64,000 nucleotides of DNA from JAJECS01 sp965243625 (lineage in GTDB: Bacteria > Chloroflexota > UBA11872), in assembly GCA_965243625.1 (NCBI GenBank), contig CBDEVI010000002.1:2852001-2916000 (forward strand). The letters are read 5' to 3'. Below, piece by piece: positions 33,538 through 42,089 of this stretch (the stretch's first letter is position 1; each line of letters begins with the position of its first letter). The translations under genes and the position numbers were made by a program. The notes under the pieces are model-generated. The model was not told the origin of the DNA. It made no database searches and worked only from the letters and a program-made list of their open reading frames with translations.

Positions 33538-35225
33538 ATTTCGACGTCCTCACGCTGGCGGCGGTGCGGCACGAGATCGAGGACCGGGCCGTCGGCGGAC
33601 GCATTCAGCGCGTCGTGTCGCCCGAGCCCAACCAGGTCGGGCTCGAGATCTATGCCAAGCGCGCCGCCAGTCACCTCCTGATCCAGGCCGGCCCCGTGAA
33701 TTCGCGAGTGCATTTCGTCCGCGGCCGCCTCCATGCCGGCAAGGCCCCGGCGAGTCCGCTGCTCCTGCTGCTGCGCAAGTGGGTGCGCGGCGGGCGACTG
33801 GTCGCGGCGACGCAACTCCCGCTGGAGCGCGTGCTGGAATTGCTGGTGCGCGTGCGCCCGGACGCCGACGGGCCGGTGATCGAGCACCGCCTGATCGTGG
33901 AGATCATCGGCCGTCAGGCCAACGTCATCCTGGTGGACGACCAGGGGCTCATCCGCGATGCGCTGCGGCGCACCTCGGGCGACGGCGCGCGACGCCGCAT
34001 CATGCCGCGAGCCCCATATCAGCCACCCGCCCGCCTGTCGCTGACGGCCCCAAGCGTTGCCTCGCCTGCCGACATCGCCGGGCGAACCGCTGCCGGCGTG
34101 CCGGCCTGGCGCGCGCTGCTGCAGTCCGTCGCCGGCGTGAGCCCCACGCTCGCTCGCGAGGCGCTGGCGCGCGTAGACATCGATCCCAGCACGCCAAGCC
34201 TCGACGTTTCCGCCTGGCCGGCGGTGCTCGGGGCGCTGCGCGAAATCGCAACGGCGGTCGATGCCGGCGCGACGCAACCCTGTCTGGTGCCGATCGACGG
34301 CGGCTGGCAGGCCTTCGCCGCCTACCCGCTCGCCCACCTGGGACGCCGCTGCCAGCCGGCAGGCTCGATGAGCGAAGCGCTGGAGGCCTTCTACGAGGCC
34401 GACGATCCGGGGGCGTCCGTCGACACAGTGAAGTCGCGCGTGCTGGAACCTCTCGATGCGGCCATTGCACGAGTCGAGCGTCGGATCGCTTCGCTGCGCG
34501 CGGCGGCACCGACCGGCGCCGACATCAGCGCCGCGCGAGCCGCCGGTTCGGCCCTGCTCGAGCACGCGCACCTGATTCCGCCCGGCGCCACGCACTTCGA
34601 CGCGCACGGACAGCGGCTCGAGCTCGATCCCGCCAAATCGGTCGGCGCCAACGCCCAGACCTACTTCGCGCGCTATCGGGATTTGAAGCGCGCCGCGCGG
34701 CTGGTTCCGCGGCGGATCCGACGGACGGAGTTGGAGTTGGCGTTCTTGCGGCAAGCCGCGGACGATCTTCGACGATCGGATTCACCGGCCGTCTCGCGCC
34801 AGATCGAAGCCCTCCTGGCCGAGTCCGGCCACTTGCGCCGGCCGCGTCGCAAGCGAAGAGCCGAACCGGCGACACCGATTGAACGACGCATTCGCGGACA
34901 TCGCGTGCTCGCCGGCCGCACCGCGTCCGAGAACCACCGCCTGACGTTCAAGGAGTCCGCCCCCGGCGATTTGTGGTTTCACGCCCGCAACATGCCCGGA
35001 GCGCACGTCCTGCTGCGCGATCCGGGCGACGACCCGGCGCCCGAGTTGATTTACGCGGTGGCCCGTCTGGCCGCGCACCTCAGCGCCGGACATGCGGCGA
35101 CCGCTGTCGACGTGGACGTCACCCGCCGCCGTCACGTGCGCGCGATTCGCGGGGCCGGACCGGGTCAGGTCACCTACCGCCACCACCGCACGCTCCGCGT
35201 CGCCCCGCTCGCGGACGGCGACTGA
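33534..35225 (+). CDS. rqcH: RqcH/NFACT ribosome-associated quality control protein
   Basis: A 563-residue Rqc2 homologue. NFACT-N begins MNFDVLTLAAVRHEIEDRAVGGRI, with an IRDALRRTS segment corresponding to the DxR region; a coiled-coil (about residues 280-440) follows; the NFACT-R domain has the characteristic HRLTFKESAPGDLWFHARNMPGAHVLLR and AHLSAGHAATAVDVD segments. In bacteria RqcH binds stalled 50S subunits and adds C-terminal alanine tails that mark nascent chains for ClpXP. The tmRNA/SmpB system for the same stress is at the right edge of this window. The start overlaps the PfkB stop by four bases. Confidence 0.9.
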   Translation: MNFDVLTLAAVRHEIEDRAVGGRIQRVVSPEPNQVGLEIYAKRAASHLLIQAGPVNSRVHFVRGRLHAGKAPASPLLLLLRKWVRGGRLVAATQLPLERVLELLVRVRPDADGPVIEHRLIVEIIGRQANVILVDDQGLIRDALRRTSGDGARRRIMPRAPYQPPARLSLTAPSVASPADIAGRTAAGVPAWRALLQSVAGVSPTLAREALARVDIDPSTPSLDVSAWPAVLGALREIATAVDAGATQPCLVPIDGGWQAFAAYPLAHLGRRCQPAGSMSEALEAFYEADDPGASVDTVKSRVLEPLDAAIARVERRIASLRAAAPTGADISAARAAGSALLEHAHLIPPGATHFDAHGQRLELDPAKSVGANAQTYFARYRDLKRAARLVPRRIRRTELELAFLRQAADDLRRSDSPAVSRQIEALLAESGHLRRPRRKRRAEPATPIERRIRGHRVLAGRTASENHRLTFKESAPGDLWFHARNMPGAHVLLRDPGDDPAPELIYAVARLAAHLSAGHAATAVDVDVTRRRHVRAIRGAGPGQVTYRHHRTLRVAPLADGD

Positions 35226-35235
35226 CTGCCCCCCT

Positions 35236-35455
35236 TCCGTCATTCCCGCGGAGGCTGTCCCCGCGCAGGCGGGGAGCGGGAATCCAGGCTCGGTGGCCCG
35301 CGCTGCGTGCAGCGTGGGACCGGACACCCGTCGCGCGCTTGATTCCCTGCTTGTCACTCCGAGCGCAGCGAGGAGTCTAGAGCTCGAGTCTCCAGCCGAC
35401 AGGTCGAAGGTCTTAGATTCCTCACATTCGTTCGGAATGACAGAGAAGCTTCCGT
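35236..35455. repeat. Composite of dispersed repeats, families B, D and E
   Basis: In the 253-base gap after rqcH: a family B palindrome with an internal CCCGCGCAGGCGGGG stem (35236-35289), family D GGTGGCCCGCGCTGCGTGCA (35291-35325) and family E, a TGTCACTCCGAGCGCAGCGA arm with an ATTCGTTCGGAATGACAGAG partner arm (35351-35455). No gene is seen. Confidence 0.7.
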
Positions 35456-35478
35456 CAACCCGGACGAGGCATCCGCCC

Positions 35479-36300
35479 CTAGCCCCGCCGCCGCTGGCAC
35501 CGGGGGCAAATGTGCGTGCCCCGCTGCCCGATCACCAGCCGCTCGATGGCCCGGCCGCAGCGCGGGCACGGCTCCCCGGTGCGCTGAAAGACGTTCAGCC
35601 GCTCCTGGTACCGGCCGCGCTCGCCGCGGCTGCCAACGTGCGTGAGAAAGCTCGTGCCGTCGTGCTCGATGCCCGCCCGCAGCGTGGTCACGATCGCTTG
35701 CGCCAGGTTGTTCAGGCGGCGGCGGCTCAGCGACCCCGCTGGCGTGTCCGGGTGGATGCGCGCCAGCCACAGCGCCTCGTCTGCATAGATATTCCCCACG
35801 CCGGCCACGATTCGCTGATCCAGCAACGTCGGCTTGATCGCCCGACGACGATGGCGCACTGCGGCCTGCAACGTGCGACCGTCGAATCCCGGCTCCAGCG
35901 GTTCGGGCCCCAGGTCCGCCAACAACGCCTCGATTCCCGGCGGCGGCAGCAGCCAGGCCCTGCCGAAGCGGCGCATGTCCACGAAATGCAGCGCCGGCCC
36001 TTCGTCGAAGGCCACCACCAGGCGCGTATGCCCCACCGGATCGTCCGCCGCCCGCAGGAAGATGCGGCCGCTCATCATCAAATGCAGCACCAGCACGCCG
36101 TCGTCCAGGCGCAGCAGCAGGTACTTCCCGCGGCGGTCGACACGCTGCACGGCCTGCCCGCACAGGCCGCGACCGAACCCCTCGACCGACGGTGCGTGGA
36201 CTAGGCTTGCGTCGCGAACCTCGGCCCGCACCACGCGGCGACCCACAATGGCGGCGGCAAGATCACGTCGAATCGTCTCGACTTCGGGCAGCTCGGGCAT
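35479..36300 (-). CDS. mutM: Formamidopyrimidine-DNA glycosylase
   Basis: A 273-residue Fpg/MutM base-excision glycosylase/AP lyase for oxidised purines. It begins MPELPEVETIRRDL, with the N-terminal Pro nucleophile and catalytic Glu; Lys in the RRGKYLLL segment, the H2TH helix region LDQRIVAGVGNIYADEALW and the C-terminal zinc finger CPRCGRAIERLVIGQRGTHICPRC are all present. Length is normal. The start at 36300 is fixed by the need for Pro at position 2. The gene is divergent from the VTT membrane protein, with 20 bases between the starts. Confidence 0.95.
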   Translation of the reverse strand: MPELPEVETIRRDLAAAIVGRRVVRAEVRDASLVHAPSVEGFGRGLCGQAVQRVDRRGKYLLLRLDDGVLVLHLMMSGRIFLRAADDPVGHTRLVVAFDEGPALHFVDMRRFGRAWLLPPPGIEALLADLGPEPLEPGFDGRTLQAAVRHRRRAIKPTLLDQRIVAGVGNIYADEALWLARIHPDTPAGSLSRRRLNNLAQAIVTTLRAGIEHDGTSFLTHVGSRGERGRYQERLNVFQRTGEPCPRCGRAIERLVIGQRGTHICPRCQRRRG

Positions 36301-36320
36301 GACGGGCCCAACCGATTCCA

Positions 36321-36959
36321 ATGACCGCTGAGGATACGCATCGCGCCTCGCCGCCGTCGGATCCTGAGACGCCGTCCGAAGCCCAAGCGCCCGCCGACGA
36401 CACGCCCCGACCCCCCAGCCGGCGGATGCTGTGGCTGCAAATCGGGCTGCTCGTCGTCGCCATGGGCGGCAGCATCGCCGCCATCCCGTTCGCGGGCGAA
36501 ATCCGCGCGGTCGGGTTGGCCGGATTCCTGCTGCTGTTCATCCTGTCGGTCCAGTCCGGCGCGCTGTTCATGCTTCCGGGATTCGGCTTCGCCAGCATCG
36601 GCGCCTTCACCATCGTGTTCGGCGACCCATGGCTGCCGGCGCTGGTGGGCACCACGGGACAGGTCATCGGCGAAATGGTGTCGTATCTCCTGGGAGCCAC
36701 CGGGTCGCCCTGGATCAGGCGTCAACAGGCCTACCAGCGGGTCGAGGATTGGATCAAGCGCTGGGGGCTGCTGGTGGTGTTCGTCATCGCCGCCGTCCCG
36801 AATCCGGTGTTCGACATCGCCGGCGCGGTGGCCGGGGCCGCCGGCCTCGGTTGGAAGCGCTTCTTCGTCGCCTCGTGGGCCGGACGCTTCATCAAGAACC
36901 TCGTCATCGCCTTCGTCGCCCTCGGCGGCGCGGCCCTCTTCGAGCGGTGGCTGAGCTAG
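36321..36959 (+). CDS. VTT-domain (DedA/TVP38-like) membrane protein
   Basis: A 212-residue integral membrane protein. A 35-residue hydrophilic Pro/Glu-rich N-terminus precedes about five membrane segments; the VTT signature region is PWLPALVGTTGQVIGEMVSYLLG and VIAAVPNPVFDIAGAVAGAAGLGWKRFF. Members are thought to be lipid scramblases or flippases, such as undecaprenyl-phosphate or phosphatidylethanolamine transporters. A second VTT protein is at 48298, only distantly similar. It is divergent from mutM with shared promoter space of 20 bases. Confidence 0.8.
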   Translation: MTAEDTHRASPPSDPETPSEAQAPADDTPRPPSRRMLWLQIGLLVVAMGGSIAAIPFAGEIRAVGLAGFLLLFILSVQSGALFMLPGFGFASIGAFTIVFGDPWLPALVGTTGQVIGEMVSYLLGATGSPWIRRQQAYQRVEDWIKRWGLLVVFVIAAVPNPVFDIAGAVAGAAGLGWKRFFVASWAGRFIKNLVIAFVALGGAALFERWLS

Positions 36960-37068
36960 GCGGTCTCTGAATCAGCCCCTTGTCCGGTGGCCCGATGATG
37001 TTGACGCGAAGAACTGCGCGCCGCACAATCTGCTCCGTATAGAGATTTCCGTACAAGGATGTGTGGCG

Positions 37069-37317
37069 ATGGCCCGCCTGGATGTACGGCTCGACGCGGA
37101 GCAACGGCGGCGGCTGGAGGAGCTTGCGGAAGCGAGGGAGGCGCCAATCTCCTACGTGGTGCGCCGGCTGATCGACGACGCCTACGAAGAAGTCCTGCGA
37201 GAGCGTCGGCGGCAAGCCGTCGAGCGATTAATCAAGCTGGAGGTCGAGGACCCGCCGGACCAGGCGACCCTCTCGCGTGATCTGGAGGCGGCACATGATC
37301 CCGGCGGTCTTCATTGA
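37069..37317 (+). CDS. Putative antitoxin of VapBC-like pair
   Basis: An 82-residue protein with a ribbon-helix-helix-like N-terminus (ARLDVRLDAEQRRRLEELAEAREAPISYVVRRLIDDAYEEV), then a charged C-terminal tail that would bind the toxin. Such antitoxins bind their own promoter as dimers and neutralise a PIN toxin. The ATG at 37069 has AAGGA nine bases upstream. It overlaps the PIN gene by 23 bases. The gap 36960-37068 before it is lower in GC and shows TGCTCCGTATAGAG-type sequence that may hold the operon promoter. Confidence 0.75.
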   Translation: MARLDVRLDAEQRRRLEELAEAREAPISYVVRRLIDDAYEEVLRERRRQAVERLIKLEVEDPPDQATLSRDLEAAHDPGGLH

Positions 37318-37753
37318 CGCCAACATTCCGATCTATGCCGCTGGTCGAGAGCATCCGTGCAAGGCGCCGTGCGGCCGGGTGCTCATGCTCGCCGCCGAGC
37401 ACCCGCAGTCGTTTGTCACGGATGCTGAGGTCCTGCGGGAGCTTGTCCATCGCTACGTAGCCTCCGGGCGGTGGACGCTGGGTCGCGAGGTGCTCTTCAG
37501 CTTTGCCGAGGTCATGCACGACTGCATCGAACCCGTCTATGCAGGCGACATCCTTCAAGCGGCGGAATTGGCCGACCGGAATCCGGGCACTAGCTCCCGC
37601 GACCTCTTGCACGCCGCCGTCATGCAGCGCGTGGGCGCCACGCAGATCGTGTCGGCAGACGGCGACTTTGACCGCCTTCCAAACATCACCCGACTGGATC
37701 CGCTGCATGTGGACGAGTGGGGAGATTCCTTGCGTCTCCCCGCGGGTTGGTAG
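37295..37753 (+). CDS. PIN-domain ribonuclease (VapC-like toxin)
   Basis: A 152-residue PIN-domain protein. The acidic metal site is visible: Asp in VFIDANIPIY near the N-terminus, Glu in FVTDAEVLRELVHR, Asp in GTSSRDLLHAAVM and Asp in IVSADGDFDRL. VapC toxins cleave tRNA or rRNA when released from the antitoxin. The ATG at 37295 has GGAGG within the antitoxin reading frame; an earlier in-frame ATG at 37277 is less likely. The preceding small RHH gene is the likely partner. Target is unknown. Confidence 0.82.
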   Translation: MIPAVFIDANIPIYAAGREHPCKAPCGRVLMLAAEHPQSFVTDAEVLRELVHRYVASGRWTLGREVLFSFAEVMHDCIEPVYAGDILQAAELADRNPGTSSRDLLHAAVMQRVGATQIVSADGDFDRLPNITRLDPLHVDEWGDSLRLPAGW

Positions 37754-37785
37754 CCGAATTCCCTCCGTTGCTCCAATCCAGGCCG

Positions 37786-37791
37786 GATAAT
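37786..37791 (+). promoter_or_regulatory. Candidate -10 box for methyltransferase operon
   Basis: GATAAT within GGCCGGATAATATGGGG, about 48 bases before the ATG of the homocysteine-methyltransferase-like gene, in an otherwise GC-rich gap. No clear -35 element is seen. Confidence 0.35.
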
Positions 37792-37838
37792 ATGGGGCTT
37801 GACGGTTTGAGTTCCGATCCGCAACGGAGCGTGACGTC

Positions 37839-38900
37839 ATGGCCAACTACCAGAACCTGAAGAGCCGTATCGACCAGGGTGAGGTGATCCTCCTGGACGG
37901 GGCCATCGGAACCGAGCTGCAGTCCATGGGCGTGCCCATGGACCCCGCCGCGTGGTGCGGCCCCGGCAACTACACGCACGCGGCGACCGTGCGACAGATG
38001 CACGAGCGCTACATCCGGGCGGGGGCCGACATCATCACCACCAATACCTTCAACAACCTGCGCCCGGCGCTGGAGGCTTCCGGCTACAGCGAGTTGGTCA
38101 GGGAAGTCAACGTGCGCGCCGTGGACGCGGCTCTCGAAGCAATCGATCGGGCCGCTGGCGACCGGCCCGTGTACATCGCCGGCTCGATCTCGTGCCGCAT
38201 CCCCATCCGCGACCGCAGGACCGGGACGCTGTTGGGCGGCACAGGCTACGGCTATGGCGCCAGCCTTTCGGCGGAAGAATTGAGGGCTCACGCCACAGAG
38301 CAGGCGAACATCCTGGCGGAGTCCGGCGTGGATTTCTTTCTGATTGAGAATCTGTGGGCCGACAACGAGTCCAGGGCGATTGCCGCGGAAGCGGCAAAGG
38401 ACACGGGCCTGCCCGTGTGGGTGGCCTTTACGGCCTCCGTGTCATCTGACGATCAGGCGGTCCGCATGAGTTTCGGCGAGGACCGTGCCTACAGCACCGG
38501 CCTAGGATCGCCCATGTGGACGTCGACTTGGCGGACGGTCGACGACGACATGAGCCTGGCCCAAGGCATCGACCAGATCGCGGCGCTCGGTCCCGACGTC
38601 CTGGGCGTGTTTCACAGCCGGATTGATGAAACCGCGGCGGCCCTTCAGGTCATGCTCGACCAGTGGTCCGGGCCCGTCGTGGTCTATCCCGACGCCGGCC
38701 GGGAAGACTATCTGGAGACTTGGCAGGACAGCAGCGTCGCCAACGAGCAGACGGTGGCGGAGTTGACGCGCGAGACGCTCACCTGGGTCGAAATGGGCGC
38801 CCAGATCATCGGCACCTGCTGCGGTTTCGGCGCCAACTACACCAAGGCGCTGCGGGCCGCCCTGCCGGACCGGATCCCATCGCCGCGAAACGGCGCGTAA
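37839..38900 (+). CDS. Homocysteine S-methyltransferase-family protein
   Basis: A 353-residue TIM-barrel protein of the MetH-N/BHMT family, which transfers methyl groups to homocysteine using a three-cysteine zinc site. LLDGAIGTELQSMG, ADIITTNTFNN and IIGTCCGFG are typical; Cys327 and Cys328 are present. The first ligand, normally Cys in a GxNC motif, appears to be replaced by His259 (LGVFHSRID), an unusual zinc site if it is functional. Downstream genes encode an FAD/2Fe-2S dehydrogenase and a DAO-family dehydrogenase, so a role in handling methyl groups from N-methylated amines or betaines is inferred. Confidence 0.8.
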   Translation: MANYQNLKSRIDQGEVILLDGAIGTELQSMGVPMDPAAWCGPGNYTHAATVRQMHERYIRAGADIITTNTFNNLRPALEASGYSELVREVNVRAVDAALEAIDRAAGDRPVYIAGSISCRIPIRDRRTGTLLGGTGYGYGASLSAEELRAHATEQANILAESGVDFFLIENLWADNESRAIAAEAAKDTGLPVWVAFTASVSSDDQAVRMSFGEDRAYSTGLGSPMWTSTWRTVDDDMSLAQGIDQIAALGPDVLGVFHSRIDETAAALQVMLDQWSGPVVVYPDAGREDYLETWQDSSVANEQTVAELTRETLTWVEMGAQIIGTCCGFGANYTKALRAALPDRIPSPRNGA

Positions 38901-38947
38901 GCCACCGACATCCACGCACATTGGATTTAGGAAACCACTGATTCGAT

Positions 38948-39080
38948 TCCTTCCCCCTGGAAGGGGGAAGGCTAGGATGGGGGTCAGCGGCTGGCGTTCC
39001 CGCTGGGGCCGTTAGGCCGTGCATCGGGGATGGCCGTCGACGGCGCTATTGCCCGGAGTTGTTCAGACCCTCTCTAGAAG
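38948..39080 (+). repeat. Repeats, families F and H
   Basis: A CCTTCCCCC / GGGGGAAGG stem (family F, 38950-38972) runs into the second copy of the family H sequence also found at 32590-32709, ending in CCTCTCTAGAAG. The gap 38901-39110 holds no gene. Confidence 0.55.
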
Positions 39081-39110
39081 AGACCTCCGAATCGACGGGA
39101 GGGACTTCCG

Positions 39111-40643
39111 CTGGAATCGAAACCGCTGGTGGTTGTCGGGGCGGGAGCGGCGGGTACGGCCGCCGCCATCGAGGCGGCCCGAGCCGGCGTGCGGGTCTTG
39201 CTCGTCGACGAGAACCCCATTGGCGCTTCCATGATGGCGCTGGACGTCCCCCAGTTCTTCGGCCAACGGGCCATGGACCCGCTCCCCGCCAGGGACGTGA
39301 TGCTGGAGCGAGTGGCCGCGGCCAACCACGCGCTGGCGGAAGCCGAGGAAGCCGGCGTCGAGGTTCAGCTTGGAACCTGCGTCTGGGGCGCCTTTCGCAA
39401 TTCCGATACCAGCAGGGTGCTCGACGGCCCGCAGCTCGGGCTGGCCGACGACGAGCGGTCGTGGATGGTCAAGTACGACCGGCTCATCGTGGCCGCCGGC
39501 GCCCGGGACCTGGCGCTGGCCTTTCCCGGGTCGGGGATGGCGGGCGTCATGGGCGCCAACGGCGCGCACGCGCTGATGAGTCGCTACCAGGCGTTGACCT
39601 CGCGGCGCATGGTGGTCCTCGGATCCGGCGACCTGGGCCTCAACACCGCCGGGATGGCGCAGGACTGCGGTGTCGAGGTAGCCGCTGTCGTAGACGTTTC
39701 CCCCTCCGTGCGCGGCGACGAGGCCCTCGTGTCGCGGTTGCGGGCCACGGGCGTCGAGCTCTACACGTCCCACACCGTCAAGGAAGCCACCGGCAGCGCC
39801 GGCGAGGTCGAGTCCGTCGTGCTGGTCGAGATCGACGATGACTGCGAGCCTGTGGCCGGCACGGAAAAGGTCATTTCCGCCGACACCGTCTGCCTCGCCA
39901 TCGGCCTGGTACCGAACGTGGAGCTCCTCGGTCTCCTGGGGTGCGATTTCACCTTTGCGTCCGAGCGCGGCGGGTGGGCGCCGGTCCACGACGACTGGAT
40001 GCGCACCAGCGTCGACTCGGTGTTCGTCGCGGGGGATGCCGCCGGCTTCCACGACGGAATGGTCCTGGACGCCGAGATTGCGCGAAACCAGGGCCGCCTG
40101 GCCGGAATCGCCGCCGCCGAGTCGCTCGGCGCCATTGACGAGGGCGAAGCGCTGGCCCGAAGCAATGACCTCCTGCCGTCGGCGCTCGACGCAACGCCCA
40201 ACGACGTGCAATCGGGCTGGCAGCGATGGCATCGATCCCTCGTCAACGCCGGTGGGCTGGATGTCGTCGCGTGCCCGTGCGAGGAGGTCACGCGTGCCGA
40301 GATCATCGGCTTGCAGCCGCCGCGCTATCTCGAATGGGGATCGGAGCAGTCGAGCCGCCGCGGCCTGCGAACCCAAGCCAGCAGCAACCCGGTCAACACC
40401 GACCAGGTCAGGCGCCTGACACGGGCCGGCATGGGCCACTGCCAGGGCCGCCTCTGCCGTGAGCAGGTGTCGTTGCTGCTTGCCGCGGAGTCCGGCGCCG
40501 ACATCGCCGACATCCCCGTCATGTCCTACCGGCCGCCGGTGCGGCCGCTCCCCCTGCGAGTCATGTGGCCCCAAGACGAGCCGGAGCAGGTGCGCAGCGA
40601 GTGGCCCAAGTGGTTCAGCCCGACGCATCGGGTGCTGGGATAG
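39111..40643 (+). CDS. FAD-dependent dehydrogenase with BFD-like 2Fe-2S site (HcnB/opine-oxidase alpha-like)
   Basis: A roughly 510-residue flavoprotein. VVVGAGAAGTAAAIEAARAG is the FAD dinucleotide loop, VVLGSGDLGLNTAGMAQ the NAD(P)-like loop, and SVDSVFVAGDAAGFHDGM the second FAD motif. The C-terminus has Cys388/Cys390 (ACPCEEVT) and Cys444/Cys449 (GHCQGRLC), the BFD-like 2Fe-2S site of HcnB, sarcosine-oxidase-alpha and opine-oxidase subunits. These enzymes oxidise glycine, N-methylglycine or opines with a DAO-type partner, which follows 7 bases on. No ATG/GTG/TTG lies between the upstream stop (39075) and the FAD loop; the CTG at 39111, six bases after GGGAGGGA, is the likely start. Confidence 0.8.
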   Translation: MESKPLVVVGAGAAGTAAAIEAARAGVRVLLVDENPIGASMMALDVPQFFGQRAMDPLPARDVMLERVAAANHALAEAEEAGVEVQLGTCVWGAFRNSDTSRVLDGPQLGLADDERSWMVKYDRLIVAAGARDLALAFPGSGMAGVMGANGAHALMSRYQALTSRRMVVLGSGDLGLNTAGMAQDCGVEVAAVVDVSPSVRGDEALVSRLRATGVELYTSHTVKEATGSAGEVESVVLVEIDDDCEPVAGTEKVISADTVCLAIGLVPNVELLGLLGCDFTFASERGGWAPVHDDWMRTSVDSVFVAGDAAGFHDGMVLDAEIARNQGRLAGIAAAESLGAIDEGEALARSNDLLPSALDATPNDVQSGWQRWHRSLVNAGGLDVVACPCEEVTRAEIIGLQPPRYLEWGSEQSSRRGLRTQASSNPVNTDQVRRLTRAGMGHCQGRLCREQVSLLLAAESGADIADIPVMSYRPPVRPLPLRVMWPQDEPEQVRSEWPKWFSPTHRVLG

Positions 40644-40650
40644 GAGGCGC

Positions 40651-41810
40651 ATGGATAGCGCGGACGTCGTCGTCATCGGGGCTGGCGTTTCGGGCCTCAG
40701 CTCGGCCTATCGCCTGGTCAAGGCGGGCCGGGACGTCGTCGTCGTCGACAAGGGGATCGTCGGGGCGAGGCCTCGGGGCGAAACGGCGGCATGGTCAGCG
40801 AGCGGGTCGACGAGCCGGCGCTGATTCCGCTGGCCGTGGAAGCCACCAGGACCTGGGAAACGCTGGCCGATGAGCTGGGCTATCCCACCGAGTTCGTCCA
40901 GCAGGGCCGGCTCCAGGTGGCCGTGACGGAGGAGGAGATGGGCGCCCTCCACGCCGAACGGGACAACGCGCTACGCCACGGCCTGCACGCGGAAATGGTC
41001 GAGCCCTCGGAGATCCGGAACCTGATTCCCGGCATCACCGAAAGGACGCTCGGCGGGCTGTTCTTCGCCAAGGGCGGTCACGCCAACACCCAGCTGGCGG
41101 TCCAGGCGTTCGCCTGGGCGTTTCAGGACCTGGGTGGACGGCTCTATCAGAGCACCGCCGTCACGGGCTTCCAGGTCGTTGGCGACCGGGTGACGACTGT
41201 GGAGACGACCGCGGGCCCAATCGCCGCCGACATGGTCGTCGCCGCCGCCGGGCCCCAGACCGGGCTGATGGCGGGGCTGGTGGGCGTGCACATCCCCGTG
41301 GCCCCGGCACGGGTGGAAATCCTGGCCACCGCCCCCATCGAGCCGCTCACCAGCATCGCCCTGGTGGGCAACGGCCTCTACGGACACCAGGCCGTGCGGG
41401 GAAATCTGATATTCGGCGGCGGCGCCCACGAGTGGGCCGACGTGGACCTCACCACCACGCCCGGCAAGCCCAACACGCCGCTCATCAGGAGCATCGCCAG
41501 GAGGCTCGCGGAGCTGCTGCCGGAAGTGGCCGACGTGCCGGTCATTCGCAGTTGGGCCGGGGTGGTGGAACAGGCCCCGGACTACATGCCGATCATCGAC
41601 ATCCTGGACTACCCCAGCAACTACGTGGTCGTCACGGCCTCGGCCCACGGCTTCGGCATCTCCCCAGCCACCGGCAAGGTCGTCAGCGACCTGGTGCTCT
41701 ACGGCGAAACAAATATCGACATCGGCGGCCTAGGACTGGGACGCTTCGCCAACATCACCCCCAACTGGCGCCACCAGCGCGGCTGGATTCCGGCTTCGAA
41801 CCGGTCGTGA
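40651..41810 (+). pseudogene. DAO-family FAD dehydrogenase (SoxB/HcnC-like), frameshifted
   Basis: Two reading frames together encode one D-amino-acid-oxidase-fold protein of about 386 residues. The first (from ATG 40651, with TAGGAGG upstream) gives DVVVIGAGVSGLSSAYRLVKAGRDVVVVDKGIVG; the second continues EASGRNGGMVSERVDEPALI to the stop at 41810, with TTAGPIAADMVVAAAG and a C-terminal SAHGFGISPATGK FAD segment. The break lies at 40762-40767, where adding one base restores GIVG-x-EASGRNGG. It is either a recent one-base deletion or a sequencing error; everything else looks intact. It would be the catalytic partner of the preceding flavoprotein and act on a glycine or N-methyl amine substrate. 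Confidence 0.8.
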
Positions 41811-42089
41811 CCGCTGCGACTGCCACAACGACGCGGAACACCGGGGGTGAGGGTGGTGGTCCTGCGTGGACGGTAAACGGAACCATCTTTAGGATTTGGC
41901 TGTGGCAATATGGGCTCTCGAATCCCGGTCCCTATTTTGGGGAAATCATTCCCACTTTTTCTTAGTATTCAGGTGCTGCACTGTGAACTCTTCGCCGGGC
42001 CAGAGCGCATGGCAATGCGACCTAATCGCGGGGACGTAGTGCCTTTTGCATGGTAGTCACTTCGTTCTGTTGCAATCGCGGGGTAAACC
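41811..42089. other. Lower-GC intergenic stretch, no gene seen
   Basis: 279 bases visibly richer in A and T than the surroundings (for example CCCACTTTTTCTTAGTATTC at 41951-41970). No convincing reading frame, repeat or RNA motif was found. It joins the HNH gene and may be part of the same acquired segment. Confidence 0.5.
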
